Source: Ruegeria atlantica
Lineage (GTDB): Bacteria > Pseudomonadota > Alphaproteobacteria > Rhodobacterales > Rhodobacteraceae
DNA: 64,000 bases
Assembly (NCBI RefSeq): GCF_013032005.1
Contig: NZ_WQBE01000001.1
Coordinates: forward strand, 806,001-870,000
Reading direction: 5' to 3'
Part shown: positions 16,543 through 26,368 of the stretch, one piece after another
How positions within the stretch are numbered: position 1 is the first letter of the stretch
How the letters are laid out: every line of letters begins with the position of its first letter
Program-made: the position numbers and the translations under genes
Notes under the pieces: generated by a model
The model's database searches: none
The model's input: only the letters and a program-made list of their open reading frames with translations
Told to the model about the DNA's origin: nothing

Positions 16543-18704
16543 TGCGGCTCATATCAAGTCTTTTGCTGTCCGGCGCTGTGGCTCTGGCAATGCCAACAGG
16601 TGCCGCCGCCCAGACCCAATCAGCCCCTGGCCCGGCGCAGGATACCCAGCAAGAGGACCAGCCCGCCCTGCTGGTGGCTGACGAAATCTTCATCACACCC
16701 GAACGCGTGCTGGTGGCTGAAGGCAATGTCGAAGCTTTTCAGGGTGACATCAAAATCACCGCTGAACGCATCACCTATGACCGCGATACCGGCGCGCTGA
16801 CGCTGGAGGGGCCAATCCGTATCGATCAGGCCGGTGATACGACAATCCTGGCGGACTCGGCCGAACTGGATGACGGTATTCAGAATGGCCTGCTGATCGG
16901 CGCGCGGATGGTGTTCGACCAGCAGGTGCAGATTGCTTCGGTTCAGGCCACGCGCGCGGCGGGCAGGTATACGCAGTTCAGCAAAGTTTCGGCCACCTCG
17001 TGCCATGTCTGCGCGAATGGCAAACCGCCGATCTGGCAGATCCGCGCCCGCAAGGTCACGCATGATCAACTGGAACGGCAACTCTATTTTGAAGGGGCGC
17101 AGCTTCGGGTGCTGGATGTGCCAGTGTTCTATTTCCCCTATCTGCGACTGCCGGACCCGACGCTCGAGCGGGCCACCGGGTTCTTGGTACCGTCGATCCG
17201 AACCACCTCGCAGTTGGGCACTGGCGTCCAGGTGCCGTATTTCATCAAGCTGGGTGACCACAAGGATCTGACACTGACGCCCTATGTCTCGTCCAAGACC
17301 AATACACTTGGGTTTCGCTATCGACAGGCCTTTAAAAGGGGGCGCATCCAGCTTGAGGGCGCCTATACCCGCGATGATCTGCAGCCGGGTGAGGATCGCG
17401 GTTACCTGTTTGCCAATGGCTGGTTCAACCTGAACGACGGTTATCGGTTCCTTTTCAACATCAGAACAACGTCAGACGATGCTTATCTGGCCGATTATGG
17501 CCTGCCAGATCTGGATCGGCTGCGTAGCGAAGTTGCGCTGGAACGGATCAAACGCGACACGGCGTTCCGTACCAGTTTCACCCACTATAAAACCCTGCGC
17601 GATAGCGAGGAACAGGACGAAATCCCGTCACGGATCTTTGATCTGTATTATGAAAAGCGTCTGTTCCCGACCTCTGTGGGCGGCGAGGTTCGGTTGGGCT
17701 TTGTTACTCACGCGCATGAACGTACCAGTGACGAGGATATCGTCGGACGGGACGTTGCTCGTGCCACCTTTGATGCCGAATGGCTGCGCGACTGGACTTT
17801 TGCGTCGGGCCTTCGGGCCGAGGTGCGGGCCGGTGCGTCGGTCGATGCGTTTAACATTCGTCACGACAGCGATTTCCCTGACAACGTAACGCGCACCACG
17901 CCACGTGCGGCTTTGACGCTGCGTTATCCGATGCGCAAGCGCGAGTCATCAGGGGCGACGCAGATATTGGAACCGATTGCCCAGATCGGCTGGACTCATG
18001 TCTCGGACGATGACGTGCCAAATGACGAAAGCACGTTTCAGGAATTCGATCAGGGTAACTTGTTGTCCCTGTCCCGCTTTCCGGCCCCTGATCGGCGCGA
18101 AGACGGCTTGACCGGCGTAGTGGGCCTGAACTGGTCTCGCTATGCAGCCGGCGGTTGGCGGGCCCTTGCCACGATTGGTCAAGTATACCGCGCAGATGCT
18201 GACCCCAGTTTCAACCTGACCTCGGGCTTGCAGGGGACAACGTCAGACTTGCTGTTGGCAGGTCAGATTCAAACCAATAACGGCTGGCGTCTGGCTGGCC
18301 GTGGCTTGTTGAACGGAGATTTCAGCTTTTCTAAAGCCGAACTGCGGGTCGGCTGGCAACAGCCGCGGGTCGGCTTCACCGGAAGCTATGGCTGGCAAGA
18401 GCCGGACCCGGCTGAAGGTATCGACGACGAGATTTCCGAAGTTCGGTTGACCGGACGTTACCGGGTGGATCAGAACTGGAACACACGGGCCCTGGCGCGC
18501 TATGACCTAAGCGAATCCGAACCGATCCGCTATGGGTTGGGGGTGACGTATCAGAATGAATGCGTACAGGTTAACATGAATGTCAGTAGGCGCTTTACTT
18601 CATCATCAAGTATTGAGCCTTCGACAGAATTCGGCTTTACCGTAGCCTTGACGGGGTACTCCGTTAACAGTGGCGGCCAACAGTACAAGAGAAGATGCAG
18701 TTGA
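16542..18704 (+). CDS. lptD: LPS-assembly protein LptD
   Basis: Outer-membrane beta-barrel that inserts lipopolysaccharide into the outer leaflet together with LptE. The 720-residue precursor begins with a signal peptide (LLSGAVALAMPTGAAAQ). An OstA/LptA-like domain follows (around EGNVEAFQGDIKITAERITYD), then the Cys-containing YTQFSKVSATSCHVC segment and the barrel, which ends with the family motif YQNECVQVNMNVSRRF. The ATG overlaps the lptG stop by one base and the 3' end overlaps surA by ten, so lptG-lptD-surA-pdxA are one transcript. Confidence 0.93.
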   Translation: MRLISSLLLSGAVALAMPTGAAAQTQSAPGPAQDTQQEDQPALLVADEIFITPERVLVAEGNVEAFQGDIKITAERITYDRDTGALTLEGPIRIDQAGDTTILADSAELDDGIQNGLLIGARMVFDQQVQIASVQATRAAGRYTQFSKVSATSCHVCANGKPPIWQIRARKVTHDQLERQLYFEGAQLRVLDVPVFYFPYLRLPDPTLERATGFLVPSIRTTSQLGTGVQVPYFIKLGDHKDLTLTPYVSSKTNTLGFRYRQAFKRGRIQLEGAYTRDDLQPGEDRGYLFANGWFNLNDGYRFLFNIRTTSDDAYLADYGLPDLDRLRSEVALERIKRDTAFRTSFTHYKTLRDSEEQDEIPSRIFDLYYEKRLFPTSVGGEVRLGFVTHAHERTSDEDIVGRDVARATFDAEWLRDWTFASGLRAEVRAGASVDAFNIRHDSDFPDNVTRTTPRAALTLRYPMRKRESSGATQILEPIAQIGWTHVSDDDVPNDESTFQEFDQGNLLSLSRFPAPDRREDGLTGVVGLNWSRYAAGGWRALATIGQVYRADADPSFNLTSGLQGTTSDLLLAGQIQTNNGWRLAGRGLLNGDFSFSKAELRVGWQQPRVGFTGSYGWQEPDPAEGIDDEISEVRLTGRYRVDQNWNTRALARYDLSESEPIRYGLGVTYQNECVQVNMNVSRRFTSSSSIEPSTEFGFTVALTGYSVNSGGQQYKRRCS

Positions 18705-19948
18705 TTTCAGGTTTCACCAGTTTCCTCCGCTCCGGTTGGCTTAAACCGGTCGCCCCAATGCTGATCGGGGCTGCGCTGGCTTTGACGTCGCCACAAGCTG
18801 GTGCCCAAAGCCTGTTTTCCCCGGCGATCAAAGTCAATCAAGACATCATCACCTGGTACGAGCTGTCACAACGGCAACAATTCCTGACTGCACTGGGTGC
18901 CCCCGGTGCGTCCGACGCCGAAGTCCGTGATGCGCTGATCGACGAAAGGCTGCGTCGCCAGATTATGCGCGAGGCCGGAATCCAGGCGGCCCCCGAAGAC
19001 ATTCAGGTCGGCATCGACGAATTTGCCGCGCGTGGGCAATTGTCGACTGACCGGTTCCTGCAACTGCTCGCCGATCAGGGTGTTGATCGCGAAACCGTTC
19101 GGGATTTCGTGGCCGATCAGGTTGCTTGGCGCGACTATGTCAGTGCGCGTTTCCTGTCACAGGCTCGCCCGTCCGAGGACGAGATCAACCGCGCCCTGGG
19201 TCAAACTGACAGCGGTGGCCTGCAGGTGCTGCTGTCCGAAATCATTATCCCAGTGAACCAGCAAACCATTGCCCAGGCTGATCTGCTTGCCCAAGAGATT
19301 GCCCAACTGCAGGGGTTTGACCCGTTTTCCGCCGCAGCCACACAATATTCAGCGGCAGCCACCCGCGATAATGGTGGACGACTTGACTGGCTGAGCCTCA
19401 CCAGCCTGCCGCCAGCACTGCAACCGGTGATCCTGGGTTTGAAGGACGGAGAGATCACACAGCCGCTTTCGTTGCCCAACGCCATTGCGCTGTTCCAGAT
19501 GCGCGGACTGCGTGAGGTCGCGACCAGCGCGACCAACTATTCCGAGATAGACTACGCGATCTATAATATGGCCGGTGGCCGTAGTGCTGAAACCCTGGCA
19601 CGGGCGGCCAAACTCAGAGAAGAAATTGACACCTGCGATGACCTCTACGGCATCGCCAAGGACCAACCACCAGAAGTATTGCAACGGATTCAGGCCAGCC
19701 CCGGTGAGATTCCGCGTGACGTGGCGCTGGAGCTTGCCAAGCTTGACCTGAATGAGGTGTCCACCACGCTGACCCGCAACAATGGCCAGACCCTGATGTT
19801 CCTGATGCTCTGCACCCGCACCCGTGATCTGGGCGAAGAGACTTCGCGAGTGGACGTTGCCAACGCGCTGACGCAACAACGTCTCGAGGCTTTTGCTAAC
19901 AGCCTTGTGGCGCAGCTGCGCGCCGAAGCAAACATCGTCGAGCAATGA
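18695..19948 (+). CDS. surA: SurA-like peptidylprolyl isomerase/chaperone
   Basis: A periplasmic chaperone with a parvulin domain that helps fold outer-membrane proteins such as the LptD just upstream. The 417-residue precursor has a long signal region (PMLIGAALALTSPQAGAQ). The N-terminal chaperone part contains VNQDIITWYELSQRQQFL and a DALIDERLRRQIMREAG helix; a parvulin-type domain spans about 165-280 (LLSEIIIPVNQ, then NGGRLDWLSL and GLKDGEITQPL). It overlaps lptD by ten bases and pdxA by four. Length and order fit alphaproteobacterial SurA. Confidence 0.88.
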   Translation: MQLISGFTSFLRSGWLKPVAPMLIGAALALTSPQAGAQSLFSPAIKVNQDIITWYELSQRQQFLTALGAPGASDAEVRDALIDERLRRQIMREAGIQAAPEDIQVGIDEFAARGQLSTDRFLQLLADQGVDRETVRDFVADQVAWRDYVSARFLSQARPSEDEINRALGQTDSGGLQVLLSEIIIPVNQQTIAQADLLAQEIAQLQGFDPFSAAATQYSAAATRDNGGRLDWLSLTSLPPALQPVILGLKDGEITQPLSLPNAIALFQMRGLREVATSATNYSEIDYAIYNMAGGRSAETLARAAKLREEIDTCDDLYGIAKDQPPEVLQRIQASPGEIPRDVALELAKLDLNEVSTTLTRNNGQTLMFLMLCTRTRDLGEETSRVDVANALTQQRLEAFANSLVAQLRAEANIVEQ

Positions 19949-20910
19949 CATTCCCGATCGCGCTCAGCTGTGGTGACCCGGCCGGAATAGGCCCGGAAAT
20001 CGCAGCTAAAGCGTGGTCGGACCTTCGCGACACATGTCCCTTCTTCTATATCGGTGATGCAACCCACTTGCCGCCGGGAACGCCGGTTGTTCGCATAACT
20101 GACCCGTCCGAATCTGTTAAAATCAGCGCCTCGGCGCTGCCGGTTCTGCAATTGGATTTTCCGGCGCCCAATGTCCCCGGCCAACCCGATCCGGCCAACG
20201 CGCCCTCAGTCATCGCCGCTATTGAGCGCGGTGTTTCGCTGGTGCAATCCGGTGCGGCCTCGGCGCTTTGTACCGCGCCGATCCACAAGAAAGCCCTGAT
20301 CGACGGCGCCAGCTTCGCTTATCCCGGCCATACTGAATTTCTCGCCGCCCTGGCCGGTCGGGACCGGGTGGTCATGATGCTGGCCAGCGCGCAATTGCGC
20401 GTGGTGCCAGCAACCATCCATATCGCGCTGTCCCGGGTGCCTTCGGCTCTGACCCCGGACCTGCTGCACGACACCATCGCAATCACCGTCCAAGGACTGC
20501 GCAATCAATTCGGTATCGCGCATCCTCGTATTGCCATCGCGGGTCTGAACCCCCATGCCGGTGAAGGCGGGAAGATGGGCCATGAAGAGTTGGACTGGAT
20601 CGCGCCCCTGATCGCCGACCTCCCTGACGACAGCTATACCGTTACCGGGCCACACCCTGCCGATACGATGTTCCACGCCGCTGCGCGCGCCCGTTATGAC
20701 GCAGCGATTGCGATGTATCATGATCAAGCACTTATCCCGATCAAAACGCTGGATTTCGATCGCGGGGTCAACGTGACGCTTGGCCTTCCCTTTATCCGCA
20801 CCTCACCCGATCACGGCACCGCACTGGATATCGCAGGCCAAGGCATCGCCACACCCACCAGCCTGATCGAAGCACTTAAGCTGGCCCAACGCATGGCACA
20901 AAGCGCTTGA
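19945..20910 (+). CDS. pdxA: 4-hydroxythreonine-4-phosphate dehydrogenase
   Basis: Oxidises 4-phosphohydroxy-threonine in pyridoxal phosphate synthesis and uses a bound divalent metal. The 321-residue protein has the PdxA features: SCGDPAGIGPEIAAKAW at the N-terminus, the ALCTAPIHKKAL strand, a His in YPGHTEFLA, IAGLNPHAGEGG, and the metal-binding YHDQALIPIKTL with RTSPDHGTALDIAG near the end. The start overlaps the surA stop as ATGA. It is a housekeeping enzyme carried along in the envelope operon, the same order as in other bacteria. Confidence 0.94.
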   Translation: MTFPIALSCGDPAGIGPEIAAKAWSDLRDTCPFFYIGDATHLPPGTPVVRITDPSESVKISASALPVLQLDFPAPNVPGQPDPANAPSVIAAIERGVSLVQSGAASALCTAPIHKKALIDGASFAYPGHTEFLAALAGRDRVVMMLASAQLRVVPATIHIALSRVPSALTPDLLHDTIAITVQGLRNQFGIAHPRIAIAGLNPHAGEGGKMGHEELDWIAPLIADLPDDSYTVTGPHPADTMFHAAARARYDAAIAMYHDQALIPIKTLDFDRGVNVTLGLPFIRTSPDHGTALDIAGQGIATPTSLIEALKLAQRMAQSA

Positions 20911-20918
20911 CCCTTCTG

Positions 20919-20943
20919 TTGGCTGAAAATACCCCAACCAAAG
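20919..20943. repeat. Short intergenic motif, copy 2
   Basis: Nine bases after the pdxA stop lies a stretch with core GGCTGAAAATA followed by CCCC and AACC. It resembles the element at 12135-12160 in the core and in its position after a rightward stop codon. Confidence 0.35.
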
Positions 20944-20983
20944 GCAAAATCATCGGCGCACCCCGCGTCACGGCAACCGGATC

Positions 20984-21826
20984 ATGAGTGCAATCGACAA
21001 TCTCCCTCCACTACGCGAAGTCATCGCGACCCACCAGCTTTCGGCCCGCAAGTCGCTGGGGCAGAATTTTTTGCTGGACCTGAACCTGACGGCCAAGATC
21101 GCCCGTCAGGCCGGAGATCTTACGGAATGCGACGTATTGGAAATTGGCCCCGGCCCCGGAGGCCTGACCCGTGGGTTGTTGTCAGAGGGCGCACGCAAGG
21201 TCGTGGCGGTGGAAAAAGACACACGCTGCATCGCGGCTCTGAACGATATCGCAGCCGCCTACCCCGGTCGGCTTGAGGTGATCAACGGCGATGCGCTTGA
21301 AATCGACCCGCTGGCGCACCTGACTCCACCGATTCGCATCGCAGCCAATCTGCCCTACAATGTCGGCACCGAGTTGCTGGTTCGCTGGTTAACTCCACCG
21401 AAATGGCCGCCCTTCTGGCAGAGCTTGACCCTGATGTTCCAGCGTGAGGTGGCCGAGCGTATCGTCGCCCAACCTGGCAGCAAGGCCTATGGCCGCCTCG
21501 CCATCCTCGCCCAATGGCGGGCCGAGGCGCGGATCGCCATGTCATTGCCGCCTGGTGCCTTCACCCCTCCACCCAAGGTTTCCAGCGCCGTTGTTCACCT
21601 GACCGCCCTGCCCGAGCCGCGTTATCCGGCCGATGCTGCCACACTGTCACGCGTCGTCGCGGCTGCCTTTAACCAGCGCCGGAAAATGCTGCGCGCATCG
21701 TTAAAAGGTGTTGCATCGGATATCGAAGACAGGTTGCTCGCAGCTGGTATCCAGCCCACCGAACGGGCCGAACAGGTCCCGCTTGAGGCGTTTTGTGCTT
21801 TAGCGCGCGAAGTCAAAAAAAGCTAA
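20984..21826 (+). CDS. rsmA: 16S rRNA dimethyladenosine transferase RsmA
   Basis: Dimethylates two adjacent adenosines near the 3' end of 16S rRNA during ribosome maturation. The 280-residue enzyme has the KsgA/RsmA motifs: [13 protein letters not shown], the AdoMet-binding [26 protein letters not shown], the catalytic [11 protein letters not shown], and a C-terminal [13 protein letters not shown]. It is the last gene of the lptG-pdxA run, with a 73-base spacer that holds the short repeat noted separately. A hairpin follows the stop codon. Confidence 0.95.
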   Translation: MSAIDNLPPLREVIATHQLSARKSLGQNFLLDLNLTAKIARQAGDLTECDVLEIGPGPGGLTRGLLSEGARKVVAVEKDTRCIAALNDIAAAYPGRLEVINGDALEIDPLAHLTPPIRIAANLPYNVGTELLVRWLTPPKWPPFWQSLTLMFQREVAERIVAQPGSKAYGRLAILAQWRAEARIAMSLPPGAFTPPPKVSSAVVHLTALPEPRYPADAATLSRVVAAAFNQRRKMLRASLKGVASDIEDRLLAAGIQPTERAEQVPLEAFCALAREVKKS

Positions 21827-21827
21827 G

Positions 21828-21863
21828 AGTAAAAGAAAAAGCCCCGGATTAATCCAAGGCTTT
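21828..21863 (-). terminator. Terminator between rsmA and the DUF4167 gene
   Basis: Outer arms AAAGCC (21838-21843) and GGCTTT (21858-21863) enclose the inner palindrome GGATTAATCC. On the leftward strand the hairpin is followed by a strong T run (21828-21840), the pattern of a Rho-independent terminator for the DUF4167 gene. It may also stop rsmA transcripts, less efficiently. Confidence 0.7.
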
Positions 21864-21883
21864 CGCAATTTCGCAGTCTTTAT

Positions 21884-22474
21884 TTATTCCGCCGCTTCTG
21901 GCGCATCCCCATCCGTTTTAGGGGCATCCTCAACCGGTGCAGCCTTGGGCTTGCGCGCACGCGGGCGGCGTGCAGGTTTTTCTTTCTTCTCCGATTTCTC
22001 GGGCGCATCGACCACCGGGGCGGCATCTTTGCTTTCCGGGGTCTCGACCAGACCGGATTCGGGGGCGGAAGCTTCGGCTCCGAAATCCATCACGTCGGGT
22101 TGCGGTGCCTCGGCGGGATCGGCCTGACGGGCCGCTTCGCGCTCCTGTCGTTCGGCACGTTCCCGGTCGCGCTCGGCCTGACGTTCGCGATTCTGGCGCT
22201 CTTGCTCTTCGCGGCGCGCTTCGATTTCGCGCTGCGCTTCGCTGAGCAGACGCAGATAATGCTCGGCGTGCTGCTGAAAGTTCTCAGCTGCCACACGGTC
22301 GTTACCTAGCTGGGCGTCGCGCGCCAGCTGGTTGTATTTGTCAATGATCTGCTGGGGCGTGCCGCGCACCTTGCCTTCGGGGCCTGAACTATCGAAAACC
22401 CGGTTAACAACGTTGCCGCCAGAGGGGCGATTGCGGTTATTCTTGGCCCGCGAGCGGGATTTAGAAGATCTCAT
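21884..22474 (-). CDS. DUF4167 domain protein
   Basis: A 196-residue protein. The N-terminal 75 residues match the DUF4167 family of alphaproteobacteria: basic RSSKSRSRAKNN, then GTPQQIIDKYNQLARDAQ and ENFQQHAEHYLRLL. The rest is a charged, probably disordered region: an Arg/Glu-rich coiled stretch (about 80-125), an acidic Pro/Ala part, and a basic RRPRARKPKAAP patch near the end. Function is unknown; the basic ends suggest RNA or DNA binding. It is the last gene of the leftward prfA-prmC run but separated by 243 bases, so it probably has its own promoter. Confidence 0.87.
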   Translation of the reverse strand: MRSSKSRSRAKNNRNRPSGGNVVNRVFDSSGPEGKVRGTPQQIIDKYNQLARDAQLGNDRVAAENFQQHAEHYLRLLSEAQREIEARREEQERQNRERQAERDRERAERQEREAARQADPAEAPQPDVMDFGAEASAPESGLVETPESKDAAPVVDAPEKSEKKEKPARRPRARKPKAAPVEDAPKTDGDAPEAAE

Positions 22475-22717
22475 CGTACTTTACGTCAGCCTTGTCATTC
22501 GGTGCCGATCAAGTCGCGTCCTGCACTGCTCAATGGCATTAGCCGTCACGCGATGTCGACTTTTTTGGGCTTGGCGTCAGGGGCCCGCTGAAACAGCGTC
22601 AACCTCTCCGACTAACTCTGAGTAAGCATGTCCAGCGCCTACAGACAAGAGGTTTGTCCAAAAATTCGCAGCTTTTTTACATTGATCGGCGCATTTCAGC
22701 CTCATCTTGCGCCAATT

Positions 22718-23560
22718 TTACGGCATTCTGGCGACAACAACACGATCTCGACCGTCCAGATCGGGGATAACGCCTGCATCAACTAGCCCAGCCGCTTGGA
22801 AAAGGGCTGCAACGGCCTTACCCTGTGTCGGTCCGATTTCAACCAGAATCCGCCCGCCGGGCATCAGAAAATCCGGGGCCGAGGCGGCAATATGGCGGTA
22901 TGCGCCCAGCCCGTCCCCTTCGTCCGTCAGTGCCATGCGCGGTTCATGTTCACGCACCTCGGGGGACAGGTCCTGCATCTCCTCCAGCGAAATATAGGGC
23001 GGGTTTGCAACAATCAGGTCAAACAACCCTTCGATATTTTCAAACCAATCCGAGCGTAAAATCTCGACCCTGTCCTGCACCTGATGCTGCACCGCATTGG
23101 CGCTGGCTTGCAGACAGGCGGATTCGCTTAGATCCGCACCGATACCCGAAGCACTGGTGCGCTCGGCCAGCAGAGTAATCAAGATACAGCCAGAGCCTGT
23201 GCCCAAGTCCAGAACATGATCGAACGGTTCGCTTAACGCCGCCTCGACCAGAGTCTCGGTTTCAGGGCGCGGGTCCAGCACATCTCGGCTGACACGGAAC
23301 CTGCGACCATAAAACTCGCGCTCTCCCAGCAAGTGCGACACCGGCACGCGGATAGCCCGCAGCGAGATCAGGTGATCGTACCGTTCGGCAATCTCGGGCG
23401 ACAGTTCCTCGGGCGCAATCAACGTGACTCGGCTGGCCTCTATCCGTGCGGCATGGGCCAGCAAAACCCGCGCATCACGTGCCGGATCATCGACTCCAGC
23501 AGCGCGCAAGCGGGCGGTGGCGGCAACCATGGCCTGGGCGGCTGTCAACGCAGCGATCAT
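22718..23560 (-). CDS. prmC: Release factor glutamine methyltransferase
   Basis: Methylates the GGQ glutamine of release factors RF1 and RF2, raising peptide-release rate. The 280-residue protein has the AdoMet motif [17 protein letters not shown] and the catalytic NPPY near residue 180, preceded by the [20 protein letters not shown] block that contacts the release factor. Its start overlaps the stop of prfA by four bases, so enzyme and substrate are made from one transcript, as in many bacteria. Confidence 0.95.
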   Translation of the reverse strand: MIAALTAAQAMVAATARLRAAGVDDPARDARVLLAHAARIEASRVTLIAPEELSPEIAERYDHLISLRAIRVPVSHLLGEREFYGRRFRVSRDVLDPRPETETLVEAALSEPFDHVLDLGTGSGCILITLLAERTSASGIGADLSESACLQASANAVQHQVQDRVEILRSDWFENIEGLFDLIVANPPYISLEEMQDLSPEVREHEPRMALTDEGDGLGAYRHIAASAPDFLMPGGRILVEIGPTQGKAVAALFQAAGLVDAGVIPDLDGRDRVVVARMP

Positions 23561-24612
23561 TGTGCCATCTCGGCCAGCAGGCGGGCCTGGTCGTCAGCGG
23601 TCAGCGCGTCGATCACCTCATCCAGATCGCCCTGCATCACCTGATCCAGCTTATAGAGTGTCAAGTTAATGCGGTGATCCGTCATCCGCCCCTGCGGAAA
23701 ATTATACGTCCTGATCCGCTCGGACCTGTCGCCCGAGCCTACCTGACTGGCGCGATCAGCGGATCGTTCATTGTCGATCCGTTGGCGTTCAAGATCATAC
23801 AGGCGCGTTTTCAGGACCTGCATCGCTATTTCACGGTTGCGGTGCTGAGACTTCTCGGAACTCGTCACCACCAGACCGCTGGGCAGGTGTGTGATCCGCA
23901 CAGCCGAATCCGTCGTGTTAACGTGCTGCCCGCCCGCGCCCGAACTGCGCATCGTGTCGATGCGAATGTCATTGGCGTCGATCTGAATGTCCACATCCTC
24001 GGCCTCGGGCAGAACCGCCACGGTGGCTGCCGAGGTATGAATCCGCCCACCGCTTTCGGTTTCGGGCACGCGCTGAACGCGGTGTACACCGGATTCGTAT
24101 TTCATGCGGGCAAAGACATTGTCGCCCTTGATGTGGGCCACCACCTCTTTTATACCACCAAGGTCCGAGGCTTGCTCTTCAATGATCTCAAACTGCCAGC
24201 CGTGCGCTTCGGCATAGCGTTGATACATGCGCAGCAGATCGCCCGCGAACAACGCAGCCTCATCCCCGCCCGTTCCAGGGCGGATTTCCAACATCGCTGG
24301 ACGCGCATCGGCCTTGTCCCGCGGCAACAACGCCAGTTGCAGGGCTTGTTCGGCCTGCGGGATACGGGCCTGAAGCTCAGGGATTTCTTCCTCGGCCAGC
24401 TCTTTCATGTCGGGATCGGCCAGCATCGTTTCAGCCTCGGCCAGATCGGCGACCAGCTGACGCCACGCCATGATCTGATCCACGACCGGCTTCAGATCAG
24501 AATACTCCTTGGCCAAGGCCGCAATATCCCCGCCCGAGGCGCCATCTGCCATGGCCGCTTCGAGATACTGGAATCGCTGAGTTATCTGTTCAAGGCGTTC
24601 TTCGGGGATCAT
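23557..24612 (-). CDS. prfA: Peptide chain release factor 1
   Basis: RF1 recognises UAA and UAG stop codons and triggers release of the finished protein. The 351-residue protein has the catalytic GGQ in [20 protein letters not shown] and the flanking class I release factor regions ([38 protein letters not shown]). The ATG at 24612 gives the standard N-terminus. It is the first gene of the prfA-prmC operon. A small gene on the other strand starts 63 bases away. Confidence 0.95.
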   Translation of the reverse strand: MIPEERLEQITQRFQYLEAAMADGASGGDIAALAKEYSDLKPVVDQIMAWRQLVADLAEAETMLADPDMKELAEEEIPELQARIPQAEQALQLALLPRDKADARPAMLEIRPGTGGDEAALFAGDLLRMYQRYAEAHGWQFEIIEEQASDLGGIKEVVAHIKGDNVFARMKYESGVHRVQRVPETESGGRIHTSAATVAVLPEAEDVDIQIDANDIRIDTMRSSGAGGQHVNTTDSAVRITHLPSGLVVTSSEKSQHRNREIAMQVLKTRLYDLERQRIDNERSADRASQVGSGDRSERIRTYNFPQGRMTDHRINLTLYKLDQVMQGDLDEVIDALTADDQARLLAEMAQ

Positions 24613-24674
24613 CCGCGCGGTGTCTCTTAATCCGGCGCTTTGGTCAAGGGCCGTCCCTGTGCTAAGCTGACGCT

Positions 24675-24977
24675 ATGACACGTTTGGCACTTGTTATTTT
24701 GTTGTGCGCAGCCCCGGCCATGGCCGATGTAGTCGGTCCCGGAGGCAAGGTACAGGACTGCTATTGCACCGACAAATCCGGAACGCGCATCGAGTTGGGT
24801 GAGATGATCTGCTTACAAGTCGACGGCCGCATGTTCACCGCCCAGTGCCAAATGTCCCTGAACGTCCCCATGTGGCGCGAAGTGCAAGAGGGGTGTTTGT
24901 CGTCAGGGCTGCAAAGCAGCCAGCCACCCATCAACCCGGTTTCGGTTTACCCCGAAATCTCGCCGACCGAATCTTAA
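24675..24977 (+). CDS. Small exported cysteine-containing protein
   Basis: A 100-residue precursor with a signal peptide (MTRLALVILLCAAPAMA) and a mature part with several cysteines (QDCYCTDKSG, MICLQVDG, AQCQMSLN, EGCLSS), so disulfide bonds in the periplasm are likely. I do not recognise the function. It is divergent from prfA and convergent with the DUF1499 gene, whose 3' end it overlaps by 75 bases. The last 25 codons (after EGCLSS) lie in that overlap and look less structured. Confidence 0.65.
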   Translation: MTRLALVILLCAAPAMADVVGPGGKVQDCYCTDKSGTRIELGEMICLQVDGRMFTAQCQMSLNVPMWREVQEGCLSSGLQSSQPPINPVSVYPEISPTES

Positions 24978-25307
24978 TCGTCCATTAATACGCAGAATAT
25001 CTCCATCCTGCTGAATCGTTGTGTAATCTGGGAATCCAAAAGCCTTGCTGCGCGTTATGTAGGTGACCATCCCCTCTCGCACGGATCCCGCCAGCACATA
25101 GGTTCGGGGCGTATCTGTCACGATTTCATGCAGACGCGCAAAACGGTCGGGGTCACTTTCGATCACCCGAAACACGCCGCCCGGCATATCGCGATCCGTG
25201 TCTCCGACAGGAGCGACGTGCCAACGATTGGGGTCTGATGGGGCTAAGCGAATGGCAGCCATGGCGATCAAGCAGGCAACCAATCCCCAAAACAACATTC
25301 TTTTCAT
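24903..25307 (-). CDS. DUF1499 family protein
   Basis: A 134-residue membrane-anchored or exported protein. It begins with a hydrophobic segment (MLFWGLVACLIAMAAIRLA) and continues with the DUF1499 pattern: an early Trp/His core, the FARLHEIV region, YITRSKAFGFPDYTTIQ, and a C-terminal basic FGRRDFGVNRNRVDGWLAAL. The function of the family is unknown. The ATG at 25307 is chosen; a start seven codons upstream is possible. It lies downstream of the ureohydrolase gene on the same strand (63-base gap) and overlaps the convergent small exported protein by 75 bases. Confidence 0.8.
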   Translation of the reverse strand: MKRMLFWGLVACLIAMAAIRLAPSDPNRWHVAPVGDTDRDMPGGVFRVIESDPDRFARLHEIVTDTPRTYVLAGSVREGMVTYITRSKAFGFPDYTTIQQDGDILRINGRLRFGRRDFGVNRNRVDGWLAALQP

Positions 25308-25370
25308 CCCGATCCCATCGCTTTGCAAAACAATATTCGGATCGCTGGTCGTGGCAAGGCGCCACTGCCC

Positions 25371-26318
25371 CTATCGTGACGTCACGCCAGGTAGAATGCA
25401 CAACATCTCGAACAGCAGGTTCGCCGCTGTCAGTGCAGTGTTGCCGGTAGCGTCATACGGAGGGGAAACCTCGACCAGATCACAGCCCACCACATTCACA
25501 CCCGCCAGCGCGTGGATTAGCTGTAACGCCTGTGGCGTGGTCAGCCCGGCAATCTCGGGCGTGCCGGTGCCTGGGGCGATAGAGGGGTCCAGGCTGTCGA
25601 TATCGTACGAGATGTAAACCGGATGCTCGCCGATCTCTTTGCGAATCTGGGCACCTGTCACGGTCAGATTTTGCTGCCACAGCTCCCAAGCAGGGAATTG
25701 GCGAAAGCCCCAGCCCTTAGCCTCGGTAAAATCCGATGCTGCGTAGCCCGAGCCGCGAATGCCGATCTGAAAGGTTTTATCAGGGACGATCAGCCGCTCT
25801 TCGTAGGCGCGGCGGAAAACCGTGCCATGCGTTTCTCTTTCACCAAACATCTCATCATTCACGTCTGCATGGGCATCGACATGGACCAGTGCCACCGGCC
25901 CGTGTTTGGCAGCGATTGACCGCAGGATCGGCAGGGTGATCGAGTGATCGCCCCCCATTGCCACTGGCGTCACACCCTGTGCCAGGATGGCATCATAGCT
26001 TTCCTTGATGATTTTCAGACTGTCGGCCAGCGAGAATGTATTGATCGCAAGATCGCCGATATCCGCGATTTGAAGGCTGTCGAACGGGGCCGCAAACGTG
26101 GCCATGTTATAGGGCCGGATCATCGCACTTTCGCTGCGGATCTGCTTGGGTCCGAACCGCGTGCCCGACCGCCACGAGGTGCCGATATCCATCGGAATGC
26201 CCAGCACGGCCACGTCCAGCCCGGCAAGCGAATCCACCTGCGGCAGGCGCATAAACGTGTTTGGGCCGGAGAACCGGGCCAGATCATTGCCGCTGATGGG
26301 TTGGTTATATTCTGTCAT
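25371..26318 (-). CDS. Ureohydrolase, guanidinobutyrase/guanidinopropionase type
   Basis: A binuclear manganese enzyme of the arginase/agmatinase family (315 residues) that releases urea from a guanidino compound. Metal-binding motifs are GGDHS, DAHAD and SYDIDSLDP. The substrate loop reads DVNDEMFGERETHGTVFRRA, as in guanidinobutyrases and guanidinopropionases rather than agmatinase, which is the main reason for this call. The ATG at 26318 has GGGAG ten bases upstream; 26327 is too close to it. Its partner at 26396-27364 has the other, agmatinase-type loop. Substrate still needs testing. Confidence 0.82.
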   Translation of the reverse strand: MTEYNQPISGNDLARFSGPNTFMRLPQVDSLAGLDVAVLGIPMDIGTSWRSGTRFGPKQIRSESAMIRPYNMATFAAPFDSLQIADIGDLAINTFSLADSLKIIKESYDAILAQGVTPVAMGGDHSITLPILRSIAAKHGPVALVHVDAHADVNDEMFGERETHGTVFRRAYEERLIVPDKTFQIGIRGSGYAASDFTEAKGWGFRQFPAWELWQQNLTVTGAQIRKEIGEHPVYISYDIDSLDPSIAPGTGTPEIAGLTTPQALQLIHALAGVNVVGCDLVEVSPPYDATGNTALTAANLLFEMLCILPGVTSR

Positions 26319-26368
26319 GCCCGTCATTCTCCCGTCCGGCCTTTTGGTTAACCTGATATCGGAAAGAT

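Noticed and set aside
23446..24630. Long open frame on the plus strand opposite prfA and prmC
   Set aside because: Both opposite-strand genes have complete catalytic motifs; this frame has none.
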